Program-made: the position numbers and the translations under genes
Notes under the pieces: model-generated
What the model was told of the DNA's origin: nothing
What the model saw: the letters and a program-made list of their open reading frames with translations, nothing else
The model's database searches: none
Assembly: GCA_946183095.1 (NCBI GenBank)
Contig: CAMHBE010000011.1
Span: 1 to 15,945 of the forward strand
Reading direction: 5' to 3'
Length of the DNA stretch: 15,945 bases
From: an uncultured Clostridia bacterium
GTDB lineage: Bacteria; Bacillota; Clostridia; Oscillospirales; Ruminococcaceae
Shown here: piece after piece, positions 1 to 6,219 of the stretch
How positions within the stretch are numbered: position 1 is the stretch's first letter
How the letters are laid out: each line of letters starts with the position of its first letter

Positions 1-31
1 AAGGACGGATGCAAAAAAATATATAAAGTGC

Positions 32-60
32 TTGAAAATACAGAGCGTATGTGGTATAAT
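32..60 (+). promoter_or_regulatory. Sigma-A promoter of the first operon
   Basis: The -35 box TTGAAA (32-37) and -10 box TATAAT (55-60) are separated by exactly 17 bp, and the -10 is extended (TGG before TATAAT). Transcription should begin near 67. This places the upstream in-frame start codon at 28 inside the promoter and supports the ATG at 94 as the real start of the next gene. Confidence 0.85.
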
Positions 61-93
61 AGAAATGTTGAATTTTTATTTGAAGGTGAGAGA

Positions 94-1038
94 ATGAAAA
101 CAGCCATAACGGACAAAACTTTGGCTTATGCGCGTTTCAACCCCGCTCATTTGCCCGATTCCGCGCTGAAAACGTATGCGGAGTCCGTGCTCGGGTGCGG
201 AGCGGATTACATAGAGGTGAATGTCGGGACCGCCGGTCTGCTGGGAGACATCGACTTTTCCGGCAGCTACATACTTTCGATACATCAGGCATCCGACATA
301 TCGTACTGCATCGACCACAGGTTCGCGTATGTCGTACTGCCGTTCTTCCTTGTGGGAAGTCTTGACCTTATCCCCGAAGACCAGCCGGTGATACTCGAAA
401 AATGCGCCGATGAATACAGCGCCCATGCGGTGATAATGTTCCTGCACAGGTTCACGTTCATCAGGCGGATATCCGCTATCAGGATTACCGGCGTTTTCGG
501 CGAGAGCACTGCCAACCTCGTGAGCTGGTGCAAGGCGAAGCTGTATATGCCGATAGACATCTGCCCCCTGAACACCACCATGTCGGGGACTATGAGTGCT
601 ATCGACGCTGCGGACGCGGGAGCATCCATGCTGACGCTTTCATTCGGCAGGGGCTACTACTACACGGCGCTGGAGGAGTACCTTATCGGCTACAACACCA
701 CCCGCCGCATCATGCTCGACAACAAGGTGATAAAGGCGGTATGTACGGCGAGCTTCCTTTATACGGAGATATTCGGCGCGATACCTGCGGGTCTTGCAAG
801 AATGATAGACACGGAAACTAACCTGACCGCGCCTGTCTATGATGCCGAAACGGGAATGCTGTTCAAGCCTTACAGAGTGCTGGGCGGCATACGCCGTCCC
901 GAGAAGGACGATACCGTGACGCGCAAGATAAAGAGCCTCGGACTTGAGCTGGAACTCGAAAGCGCGGTGATAGAAGCTATCAAAAAGGTGGATCTCGACC
1001 TGTACAATGTCATCAAAAAGGGTCACGAGATAGATTGA
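94..1038 (+). CDS. Degenerate NifV/isopropylmalate-synthase-like TIM-barrel protein
   Basis: This 314-aa protein has the layout of the HMG-CoA-lyase-like / homocitrate synthase (NifV) family. It has an N-terminal DKTL strand where the family has DTTLRDG, then a GADYIEVN helix-strand. A late barrel segment (residues about 165-200) reads like the family's ANALAAVEAGA...LGERAGNAALEE stretch. The C-terminal helical part resembles the NifV/LeuA linker region. The key residues look lost: RDGxQ is replaced by AYARFN, and the metal-binding histidine motif of the strand (HxHND type) is replaced by IDICPLN. It is therefore probably not a normal acyl-CoA condensing enzyme. The start at 94 was chosen because AAGGTGAG (83-90) precedes it and a promoter lies just upstream. 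It is the first gene of a three-gene operon; the next gene starts 8 bp after its stop. The function is unknown. The family assignment is from remembered motifs. Confidence 0.7.
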   Translation: MKTAITDKTLAYARFNPAHLPDSALKTYAESVLGCGADYIEVNVGTAGLLGDIDFSGSYILSIHQASDISYCIDHRFAYVVLPFFLVGSLDLIPEDQPVILEKCADEYSAHAVIMFLHRFTFIRRISAIRITGVFGESTANLVSWCKAKLYMPIDICPLNTTMSGTMSAIDAADAGASMLTLSFGRGYYYTALEEYLIGYNTTRRIMLDNKVIKAVCTASFLYTEIFGAIPAGLARMIDTETNLTAPVYDAETGMLFKPYRVLGGIRRPEKDDTVTRKIKSLGLELELESAVIEAIKKVDLDLYNVIKKGHEID

Positions 1039-1046
1039 GAGAAAAT

Positions 1047-2153
1047 ATGGATAACGGTTCTTTAGCATATAAATGCCCGTCATGCGGCGCACCGCTGCCA
1101 TACTCGGCGGAGTCGCAGGATTTCCACTGCATCTACTGCGGTTCGCATTTCACGAAGGAGCAGCTCGACGGACCGCTGCACGAAGCGTCACAGGAAGTCT
1201 CCGAAGCGGAGAGGGAGTTCTACGAACAGGACGGCACCGATGAACGCAAAGTGACGTTCGGCAATGAGAATATGCTCTACACTTGTCCCGGCTGCGGAGC
1301 TGCGGTATTTACGGATTCCGAACTGTCGGCATCATCTCTGTGCGTGTACTGCCACAGTCCTGTCGTGCTTGCCGGCAGACTTACGGGGGATTTCCGGCCC
1401 GACAGGATAGTGCCGTTCAAAAAGACCCGTGAGGATGCGGAAAAACAGTTCAATGAGTGGATAGCGCCCAAGAAGTTCTTTGTCGCGAAAGGCTTCGGGA
1501 GCAAGGATTCCCTCGAAAAGATGCAGGGCATATATATCCCGTTCTGGCTCGCGGACTGCACCGTGAACGGAAAAATAACCGCCGACTGCTCAAAGACCAT
1601 ATCTTCATCGAGACAGGGCGATTATATCATTACAAAAGTTGCAAAAAGCAAGGCAGTGCGCGACGGGAACCTCAAATTCAGAGGAGTTCCCGCAGACGCG
1701 TCATCCAAAGCCGACGACGCGCTCATGGACAGCATCGAACCTTTCGATTACTCGCAGCTCATAGATTTTGATATGTCATATCTTTCGGGTCACAGCGCCC
1801 TTCGCTACGACGTGACGCGGGAAATGTCGGATCAGCGTATCGGGATGCGCGTCTCCCAAGCCGCCGAAGAAGAGATAATGAAGGATATCAAAGGGTACTC
1901 AACGGTGAGCGTCACCTCAAAGGACATCCGCGTTTCCGACCTGTCATACAAGCAGGCGATGATGCCGATGTGGTTCATGACATTCAGATACAAGGACAGA
2001 CCGTATTATTTCGCAATGAACGGACAAACAGGCAAATTCGGCGGCGAGATACCCGTAAACAAAGTGCGGATAGCTCTTGTTTCCTTCGGCATCCCGCTGA
2101 TAATAGCGGTCATACTGTCGTTTATTTTGGCATTTCTGGGGGCGGGAGCATGA
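1047..2153 (+). CDS. Double zinc-ribbon protein with C-terminal membrane anchor
   Basis: The 368-aa protein has two Cys4 zinc ribbons: C10/C13...C28/C31 and C80/C83...C99/C102. They are followed by a mixed domain containing the phrase IYIPFWLADC, and then by one hydrophobic segment (about 340-366) at the extreme C-terminus, which suggests a tail-anchored membrane protein with a cytoplasmic zinc-binding head. It resembles the clostridial proteins usually labelled TFIIB-type zinc ribbon-containing protein, whose function is not established. An in-frame TTG at 1035 would add four residues and overlap the previous stop. The ATG at 1047 with GAGAG upstream is the simpler start. Its stop overlaps the start of the TPM-domain gene (ATGA at 2150-2153), so the two are translationally coupled. 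I associate such zinc-ribbon genes with TPM-domain genes in Clostridia, but that pairing is from memory. Confidence 0.75.
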   Translation: MDNGSLAYKCPSCGAPLPYSAESQDFHCIYCGSHFTKEQLDGPLHEASQEVSEAEREFYEQDGTDERKVTFGNENMLYTCPGCGAAVFTDSELSASSLCVYCHSPVVLAGRLTGDFRPDRIVPFKKTREDAEKQFNEWIAPKKFFVAKGFGSKDSLEKMQGIYIPFWLADCTVNGKITADCSKTISSSRQGDYIITKVAKSKAVRDGNLKFRGVPADASSKADDALMDSIEPFDYSQLIDFDMSYLSGHSALRYDVTREMSDQRIGMRVSQAAEEEIMKDIKGYSTVSVTSKDIRVSDLSYKQAMMPMWFMTFRYKDRPYYFAMNGQTGKFGGEIPVNKVRIALVSFGIPLIIAVILSFILAFLGAGA

Positions 2154-2995
2154 GACTGAGAAAGCTGACGGTCTGCATCATAGCAGCACTTGCCGCCGTT
2201 GTCGCGCTCTGTATCACAGCTTTTGCCGATGATACCGGCCGCATCTGCGAGCTCATAGACGATGCCGACCTGTTCTCCGGATCGGAGACAGAGGACCTCT
2301 GCGGCAGAATGCAGAGCACAGCCGAAAAAACAGGATTAAACATCATAATCATGACGACCGACGACGTTGGTTCGTCAAAGTCCGATGCTGCGGTAGTCGA
2401 TATGTGCGATGTCATGTACGAGGATATATGCGGCATGAACACGGACGGCGTGCTGTTCCTCATTAACCTTGACACACGGTATCATTCCCTTTCGACAAGC
2501 GGTTCCGCGATAAACTATTTCAGCGATTACCGCATAGACAAACTGTACGACTACATCACGAGCGATATGCGTTCGGGCAACTACTACGGGGTCGCAAAAA
2601 CATTTCTCCGCACCACGGAGAGCTATTTTGACAACGGCAAGGTGAATGAGCAGCAGGAGGTACTCGGCTCGGAAGTCGATATGCGTGCATTCCGCAAGGC
2701 TCTGATAAAATATCTGCTTATTACCGGCTTCATCTCCGTCATCGCAGGTTTTATCATATTTGCCGCGATATCATCGAAGATGAAGCTGCAGCGTCCCTCC
2801 GCGCGTCAGTACATCCTGAAAAACTCGCTGAAGTTCAACGTTAAGCAGGATAACTACATCGGGACTTTCACCGAACGGAGATATTCTCCGAGAAGCTCGT
2901 CAAGCGGCAGTTCCTCGCACCGCAGCTCCGGTCACAGCTCTACCCACCACTCCAGCCGCGGCGGTCGTCACGGCGGCGGCGGCAGACATATCTGA
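2150..2995 (+). CDS. Secreted/membrane TPM-domain protein
   Basis: The 281-aa protein begins with a signal peptide (MRLRK, a hydrophobic core to about residue 23, then an AFA-D cleavage-like site near 26). A TPM-like domain follows (about 29-160), with the NIIIMTTDD and GVLFLINLDTRYHSLSTSG strands typical of the family (PF04536-like; plant Psb32/TLP18.3 and bacterial YgcG relatives). One transmembrane helix (about 184-206) follows, and then a basic and Ser/His/Gly-rich tail (about 246-281). Such low-complexity tails are common in bacterial TPM proteins. The membrane topology implies an extracytoplasmic TPM domain and a cytoplasmic tail. It starts within the stop of the upstream zinc-ribbon gene (ATGA), with a GGGGGCGGGAG-type binding site. 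I see no terminator behind it. Roles proposed for the family (phosphatase, assembly factor) cannot be assigned here. Confidence 0.8.
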   Translation: MRLRKLTVCIIAALAAVVALCITAFADDTGRICELIDDADLFSGSETEDLCGRMQSTAEKTGLNIIIMTTDDVGSSKSDAAVVDMCDVMYEDICGMNTDGVLFLINLDTRYHSLSTSGSAINYFSDYRIDKLYDYITSDMRSGNYYGVAKTFLRTTESYFDNGKVNEQQEVLGSEVDMRAFRKALIKYLLITGFISVIAGFIIFAAISSKMKLQRPSARQYILKNSLKFNVKQDNYIGTFTERRYSPRSSSSGSSSHRSSGHSSTHHSSRGGRHGGGGRHI

Positions 2996-3028
2996 CGCTT
3001 TACGACGGAGCGAAAAGGCGCAAAATAC

Positions 3029-3057
3029 TTGACAACTGCGGAAAAATGTGTTATAAT
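3029..3057 (+). promoter_or_regulatory. Strong extended -10 promoter of the polyamine operon
   Basis: A consensus -35 TTGACA (3029-3034), a 17-bp spacer and a consensus -10 TATAAT (3052-3057) with the extended TGT motif just upstream. Initiation is expected at about A3062-G3065, so the first stem of the leader RNA would begin almost at the 5' end of the transcript. A promoter this close to consensus suggests that control is exerted after initiation, in the leader. Confidence 0.92.
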
Positions 3058-3062
3058 GTAAA

Positions 3063-3137
3063 ATGACCAGAATATATGGCCCATACGGACAGGCCGGTCA
3101 GACGCCGAGAGCGGTTTGGTGCCGCATTATTGATTGA
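3063..3137 (+). other. Possible 24-codon leader ORF at the transcript 5' end
   Basis: An ATG at 3063, at or next to the predicted transcription start, opens a 24-codon frame ending at TGA 3135-3137. It contains three arginine codons (3069 AGA, 3108 AGA, 3123 CGC). There is no room for a ribosome binding site, so it would have to be translated as a leaderless message. It overlaps hairpin H1 and the 5' strand of stem P2, so translation would interfere with that fold. It is probably fortuitous, but it is recorded because arginine-dependent leader-peptide attenuation would suit an operon that begins with arginine decarboxylase. Confidence 0.15.
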
Positions 3138-3265
3138 GTTAAAAGCTCAAATTTTATAAGATGATAACTTTATAATCGATCACTTGTGAAACGGTCAATA
3201 AGAAGCGGCATAGTCCGAAAAAACCGAAAGAACGTATGCAACTTTACGGAAAAAGACTATTTTTG

Positions 3266-3292
3266 AGTGATGCGATACCGCGTCACTTTTTT
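3266..3292 (+). terminator. Intrinsic terminator in the leader (attenuator)
   Basis: The arms AGTGATGCG (3266-3274) and CGCGTCACT (3279-3287) pair over 9 bp (one G-U) around the tetraloop ATAC and run straight into a T tract ending at 3292. The speA ribosome binding site TAGGAA begins three bases later. A terminator between a consensus promoter and the first gene of its operon is the hallmark of transcription attenuation. The upstream segment ATCACTT (3179-3185) can pair with GAGTGAT (3265-3271) and would act as antiterminator. Confidence 0.88.
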
Positions 3293-3306
3293 GTTAGGAA
3301 ACTGCT

Positions 3307-4755
3307 ATGGATATTGAAAGACAAAAAAGCGCCCCTGTCTATGAAGCGCTTGAAAGATTCAGAAAACAGCGCGTGGTGCCCTTCGATGTTCCCGGTCACA
3401 AGCGCGGGCGCGGCAACCCCGAACTGGTGAAGCTCCTCGGTGAGCAGTGCGTATCACTCGACGTGAACTCCATGAAGCCCCTCGATAACCTCTGCCACCC
3501 CGTATCGGTGATCTACGAAGCCGAGCAGCTCGCGGCGGACGCTTTCGGCGCGGCTCACGCTTATTTCATGGTGGGCGGCACCACTTCCGCTGTGCAGAGC
3601 ATGATACTGACCGCCTGCAAAGCCGGTGACAAGATAATCCTCCCGCGAAATGTCCACAAGAGCGTGATAAATGCCCTCGTGCTATGCGGAGCCGTCCCCG
3701 TATATGTTAATCCCGACGTTGACAATCACATCGGCATTGCCCTCGGAATGGAGACTTCGCAGGTAGAAAAGGCGCTGAACGACAATCCCGACGCGGTAGC
3801 TGTCTTCGTCAACAACCCCACCTACTACGGTATCTGCTCCGACCTGCGCGCTATCGTGAAGCTCGCGCATGACAGGGGGATGCTGGTGCTCGTCGATGAA
3901 GCGCACGGCACTCATCTCTATTTCCACGAGAAGCTGCCCGTTTCCGCAATGGAAGCAGGTGCGGACATGGCAGCGGTGTCGATGCACAAGTCGGGCGGGA
4001 GCCTTACACAGAGTTCCCTTCTGCTTGCAAACCACACCGTCAACACGCGCTATATCCAGCAGATAATCAATCTCACGCAGACCACCAGCGCGTCGTACCT
4101 GCTGATGTCGAGCCTTGACATTTCCCGCCGCAACCTCGCGCTGCGCGGGCATGACAGTTTCGAGAAAGTCTCGTCTATGGCGGAGTACGCCCGCGAGGAG
4201 ATAAACTCGATAGGCGGATATTACGCATACGGCAAGGATATAGTAAACGGCAGCAGCATCTTCGACTACGATGTCACAAAGCTGTCGGTATATACCCGCG
4301 ACATGGGGCTTACCGGCATCGAAGTCTATGATCTGCTGCGTGACGAATACGACATTCAGATAGAGTTCGGCGATATCGGAAACATCCTCGCGTACATCTC
4401 GATAGGCGACCGCATACAGGATATCGAGCGCCTTGTGGGAGCGCTGGAGGACATAAAGCGCCTGTACTCCCGGACAAGCTCGAAACTGCACAACGCAGAG
4501 TATATCGCGCCGATCGTCGCGGCAACTCCTCAGGAAGCGTTCTACGCGGACAAGGAACTGCTGCCGATACGCGAAACGGCGGGACGGATATGCAGCGAGT
4601 TCGTTATGTGCTACCCGCCGGGAATACCGATACTTGCGCCCGGCGAACAGATAACGGAAGAGATAATCGACTACATCCTTTACGCAAAGGACAAGGGCTG
4701 CTCCATGCAGGGCATGGAAGACCCGGAAATATCGAAACTCAATGTTTTGAAATAA
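3307..4755 (+). CDS. speA: Arginine decarboxylase (Orn/Lys/Arg decarboxylase family, SpeA type)
   Basis: The 482-aa PLP enzyme belongs to the fold-type-I Orn/Lys/Arg decarboxylase family, in the short Bacillus SpeA/YaaO form. Visible landmarks are FDVPGHKRGRG (26-36), the PLP phosphate-binding region GGTTSAVQS (90-98), DEAHGTH (197-203, Asp197 contacting the pyridine nitrogen) and the Schiff-base lysine K228 in SMHKSGGSLTQSS. The C-terminal family domain ends with a PPGIPILAPGE segment. The family also contains lysine and ornithine decarboxylases. Arginine is chosen because aguA and aguB, which convert agmatine to putrescine, lie in the same operon. It therefore probably catalyses arginine -> agmatine + CO2 in the cytoplasm and opens the pathway. 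The ATG at 3307 has TAGGAA at 3295-3300, immediately after the leader terminator. The first gene of the operon is thus the one directly controlled by attenuation. Confidence 0.92.
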   Translation: MDIERQKSAPVYEALERFRKQRVVPFDVPGHKRGRGNPELVKLLGEQCVSLDVNSMKPLDNLCHPVSVIYEAEQLAADAFGAAHAYFMVGGTTSAVQSMILTACKAGDKIILPRNVHKSVINALVLCGAVPVYVNPDVDNHIGIALGMETSQVEKALNDNPDAVAVFVNNPTYYGICSDLRAIVKLAHDRGMLVLVDEAHGTHLYFHEKLPVSAMEAGADMAAVSMHKSGGSLTQSSLLLANHTVNTRYIQQIINLTQTTSASYLLMSSLDISRRNLALRGHDSFEKVSSMAEYAREEINSIGGYYAYGKDIVNGSSIFDYDVTKLSVYTRDMGLTGIEVYDLLRDEYDIQIEFGDIGNILAYISIGDRIQDIERLVGALEDIKRLYSRTSSKLHNAEYIAPIVAATPQEAFYADKELLPIRETAGRICSEFVMCYPPGIPILAPGEQITEEIIDYILYAKDKGCSMQGMEDPEISKLNVLK

Positions 4756-4772
4756 TTGATGATAGTCAATTA
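4753..4772 (+). repeat. Small AT-rich inverted repeat at the speA stop codon
   Basis: TAATTGA (4753-4759) and TCAATTA (4766-4772) pair perfectly over 7 bp around the loop TGATAG, beginning at the speA stop codon. No T tract follows, so it is not a terminator. It could be an mRNA processing or stability element in the speA-speE gap, or chance. Confidence 0.35.
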
Positions 4773-4791
4773 AACAGTTTCGGAGGTTTTT

Positions 4792-5658
4792 ATGGATTTC
4801 TGGTTTTCCGAAATGCACACATCAAATGTGAAAATGTCGATACGCGTTGACAAGCAGCTTTTCAGCAAAGAAAGCGACTTCCAGCGCATAGACGTGTTTG
4901 AGTCGCCGGAGTTCGGCAAGTTCCTGACATCCGACGGCAGCGTGATATTTTCCGAACAGGACGAGTTCACCTACGACGAGATGATCGTACACGTCCCCAT
5001 GGCGGTGCATCCCTGTGTCCGCAAGGTGCTTGTCATCGGCGGCGGCGACGGCGGAGTTGCCCGCGAACTGTCATACTACGACGAGATAGAGCAGATAGAT
5101 GTCGTGGAACCGGACGAGATGTTCGTGAACGTCTGCAAGGAGTTCTTCCCCGACAACGCGAAAGGTCTGGACGACCCGCGCGTAATAGTCACGAACCGTG
5201 ACGGGCTGCGGTTCCTGCGAGGCAAACAGGATGAATACGACCTTATCATAAACGACAGCACCGACCCGTTCGGACATACGGCGGGACTGTTCACGAAGGA
5301 GTTTTACGGGAGCTGCTACAAAGCGCTGCACGACGACGGCATAATGGTCTATCAGCACGGCAGCCCGTTCTTCGACGAGGACGAGGAAGCCTGCCGCGCT
5401 ATGCACCGCAAGGCGTATAAATCGTTCCCCATAAGCCGCGTCTATCAGGCGCACATACCGACCTGCCCGTCCGGGTACTGGCTGTTCGGGTTCGCGTCGA
5501 AGAAATACCACCCGCTAAAGGATCTCGACCCCGAGCGCTGGAACAAACGCGGGCTGAAAACGTGGTATTATTCGACCAATCTTCACGCGGGAGCCTTCAT
5601 GCTCCCGAAATACGTTGAGGACCTGCTCAAAGAAGAGGAAGGAGCGGAAAAGAAATGA
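4792..5658 (+). CDS. speE: Spermidine synthase family aminopropyltransferase
   Basis: The 288-aa protein is colinear with Bacillus SpeE. The N-terminal beta domain has LWF/WFSE-like and FGKFLTSDGSVIFSEQDEFTYDEM segments, and the Rossmann core has the nucleotide-binding GGGDGG (83-88) and acidic E106. The catalytic DSTDP motif is at 155-159, and the GYWLFGFASK strand (228-237) follows. The family transfers the aminopropyl group of decarboxylated S-adenosylmethionine to putrescine (spermidine) or other amines such as agmatine. GGAGG at 4782-4786 lies 5 bp before the ATG. It is the second gene of the operon, 36 bp after speA, and its stop overlaps the next start. No speD is in the window, so the donor must be made from a gene elsewhere, or the enzyme has another role. 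The acceptor cannot be read from the sequence. Confidence 0.9.
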   Translation: MDFWFSEMHTSNVKMSIRVDKQLFSKESDFQRIDVFESPEFGKFLTSDGSVIFSEQDEFTYDEMIVHVPMAVHPCVRKVLVIGGGDGGVARELSYYDEIEQIDVVEPDEMFVNVCKEFFPDNAKGLDDPRVIVTNRDGLRFLRGKQDEYDLIINDSTDPFGHTAGLFTKEFYGSCYKALHDDGIMVYQHGSPFFDEDEEACRAMHRKAYKSFPISRVYQAHIPTCPSGYWLFGFASKKYHPLKDLDPERWNKRGLKTWYYSTNLHAGAFMLPKYVEDLLKEEEGAEKK

Positions 5659-6200
5659 TGACTGTAAAATTTGACCTTATCGACCCGCTTGTTTATCACA
5701 CTCCCGACTATGATGCTGACATACGGCTCGACGCGTTCGGAACGGTCAATGCCGAGCAGAACGGAGTAGGAGTGGAGCGCGCGATAACCGACACGGTGGC
5801 AGCGGCTCTCAGGATAATTTTCGATGAATACAGCAGGACTGTCAGCTACGCGGAACTCCCGTCGCGGCTGCCGGAACTCAGCAAAGCGCTGTCAGACCGT
5901 CTTACCGATATGCTCAACTACCCATGTTCCGCAGAGATCGAGGGAATATTCCCGACCGAGGAATCCAAAACTATCATAAACAGGCTGCAATTCGCGAAGA
6001 TGATGGGCAAGCCCATGCAGGCTCCTGCGCCTGCTGCTGCACCGACACCCGCACCGGCAGAGCCTGCCGCACCCGCGGAGCCTGTGCGTGCATCCGCAAC
6101 CGATGCGCCGGCAGCGTCCCGCCCGAAATTCTGCGGGAACTGCGGAAGCTCGCTTGACGGCGCTGTAAATTTCTGCCCGAACTGCGGCGCAAGAATATAA
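5655..6200 (+). CDS. Uncharacterised protein with Ala/Pro linker and C-terminal zinc ribbon
   Basis: I do not recognise this 181-aa protein. Residues 1-120 form a mixed domain beginning VKFDLIDPLVYHTPDYDADIRLDAFGTV. Its end (PTEESKTIINRLQFAKMMG) is loosely reminiscent of the tail of an SPFH/band-7-like domain. A low-complexity Ala/Pro linker follows (about 122-155). The C-terminus is a compact Cys4 zinc ribbon, CGNCG...FCPNCG (about 159-178), of the kind often annotated as zinc-ribbon or DZR. It has no signal peptide and no clear membrane helix, so it is probably cytoplasmic. Its ATG overlaps the speE stop (ATGA), with AAGGAG upstream near 5638-5643, so it is coupled to speE. The carboxynorspermidine dehydrogenase gene starts 19 bp after its stop. 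Its position inside the pathway hints at a regulatory or scaffolding role, but nothing in the sequence proves it. Confidence 0.75.
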   Translation: MMTVKFDLIDPLVYHTPDYDADIRLDAFGTVNAEQNGVGVERAITDTVAAALRIIFDEYSRTVSYAELPSRLPELSKALSDRLTDMLNYPCSAEIEGIFPTEESKTIINRLQFAKMMGKPMQAPAPAAAPTPAPAEPAAPAEPVRASATDAPAASRPKFCGNCGSSLDGAVNFCPNCGARI

Positions 6201-6219
6201 CATTTCGGAGGTAAAAAGA

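Larger units (their letters stand above)
3063..3293 (+). ncRNA. Candidate cis-regulatory leader RNA (riboswitch-like attenuator) of the polyamine operon
   Basis: The transcript from the 3029-3057 promoter carries about 240 nt before speA and can form a compact fold by hand pairing. H1: 3064-3068 with 3096-3100 and 3078-3081 with 3092-3095, loop 3082-3091. P2: 3120-3125 with 3205-3210 (6 bp), an A/GAA internal loop, then 3127-3136 with 3192-3201 (10 bp including two G-U). Inside P2 are three small hairpins (about 3135-3149, 3154-3175 and 3180-3189). H7: 3210-3215 with 3255-3260, enclosing 3224-3230 with 3242-3249 (one bulged A), loop 3231-3241. Loop bases CAUACG (3082-3087) of H1 are the exact complement of CGUAUG (3233-3238) in the H7 loop, a possible 6-bp kissing contact. 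An intrinsic terminator follows at 3266-3292. I recognise no conserved core of a known class. A ligand such as a polyamine, agmatine, arginine or S-adenosylmethionine is inference from the genes controlled. Confidence 0.65.

Noticed and set aside
28..93. Upstream extension of the first gene to an in-frame alternative start at 28
   Set aside because: It overlaps the -35 and -10 boxes at 32-60, so it would not be transcribed; ATG 94 has a good ribosome binding site.
2996..3028. Terminator after the TPM-domain gene
   Set aside because: Only weak 4-bp pairings and no T tract; readthrough from the first operon into the polyamine leader cannot be excluded.
3078..3095. Guanidine-II-like (mini-ykkC) hairpin because of ACGG in the loop
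   Set aside because: The loop is 10 nt, not an ACGR tetraloop, and no second matching hairpin follows at the right distance.
3271..3287. T-box leader, because GATACCGCG resembles part of the T-box sequence
   Set aside because: The match lies in the terminator loop and 3' arm, the preceding UGGN context is missing, and I see no Stem I or specifier features; the genes are not aminoacylation or amino acid supply genes.
3236..3430. ORF of 64 codons starting in the leader
   Set aside because: It runs through the terminator and into speA in another frame with no binding site; it is a shadow of the leader and speA.
3682..4818. 378-codon antisense frame opposite speA
   Set aside because: There is no binding site, no recognisable protein and it is fully opposite a certain gene; such frames arise from codon bias.
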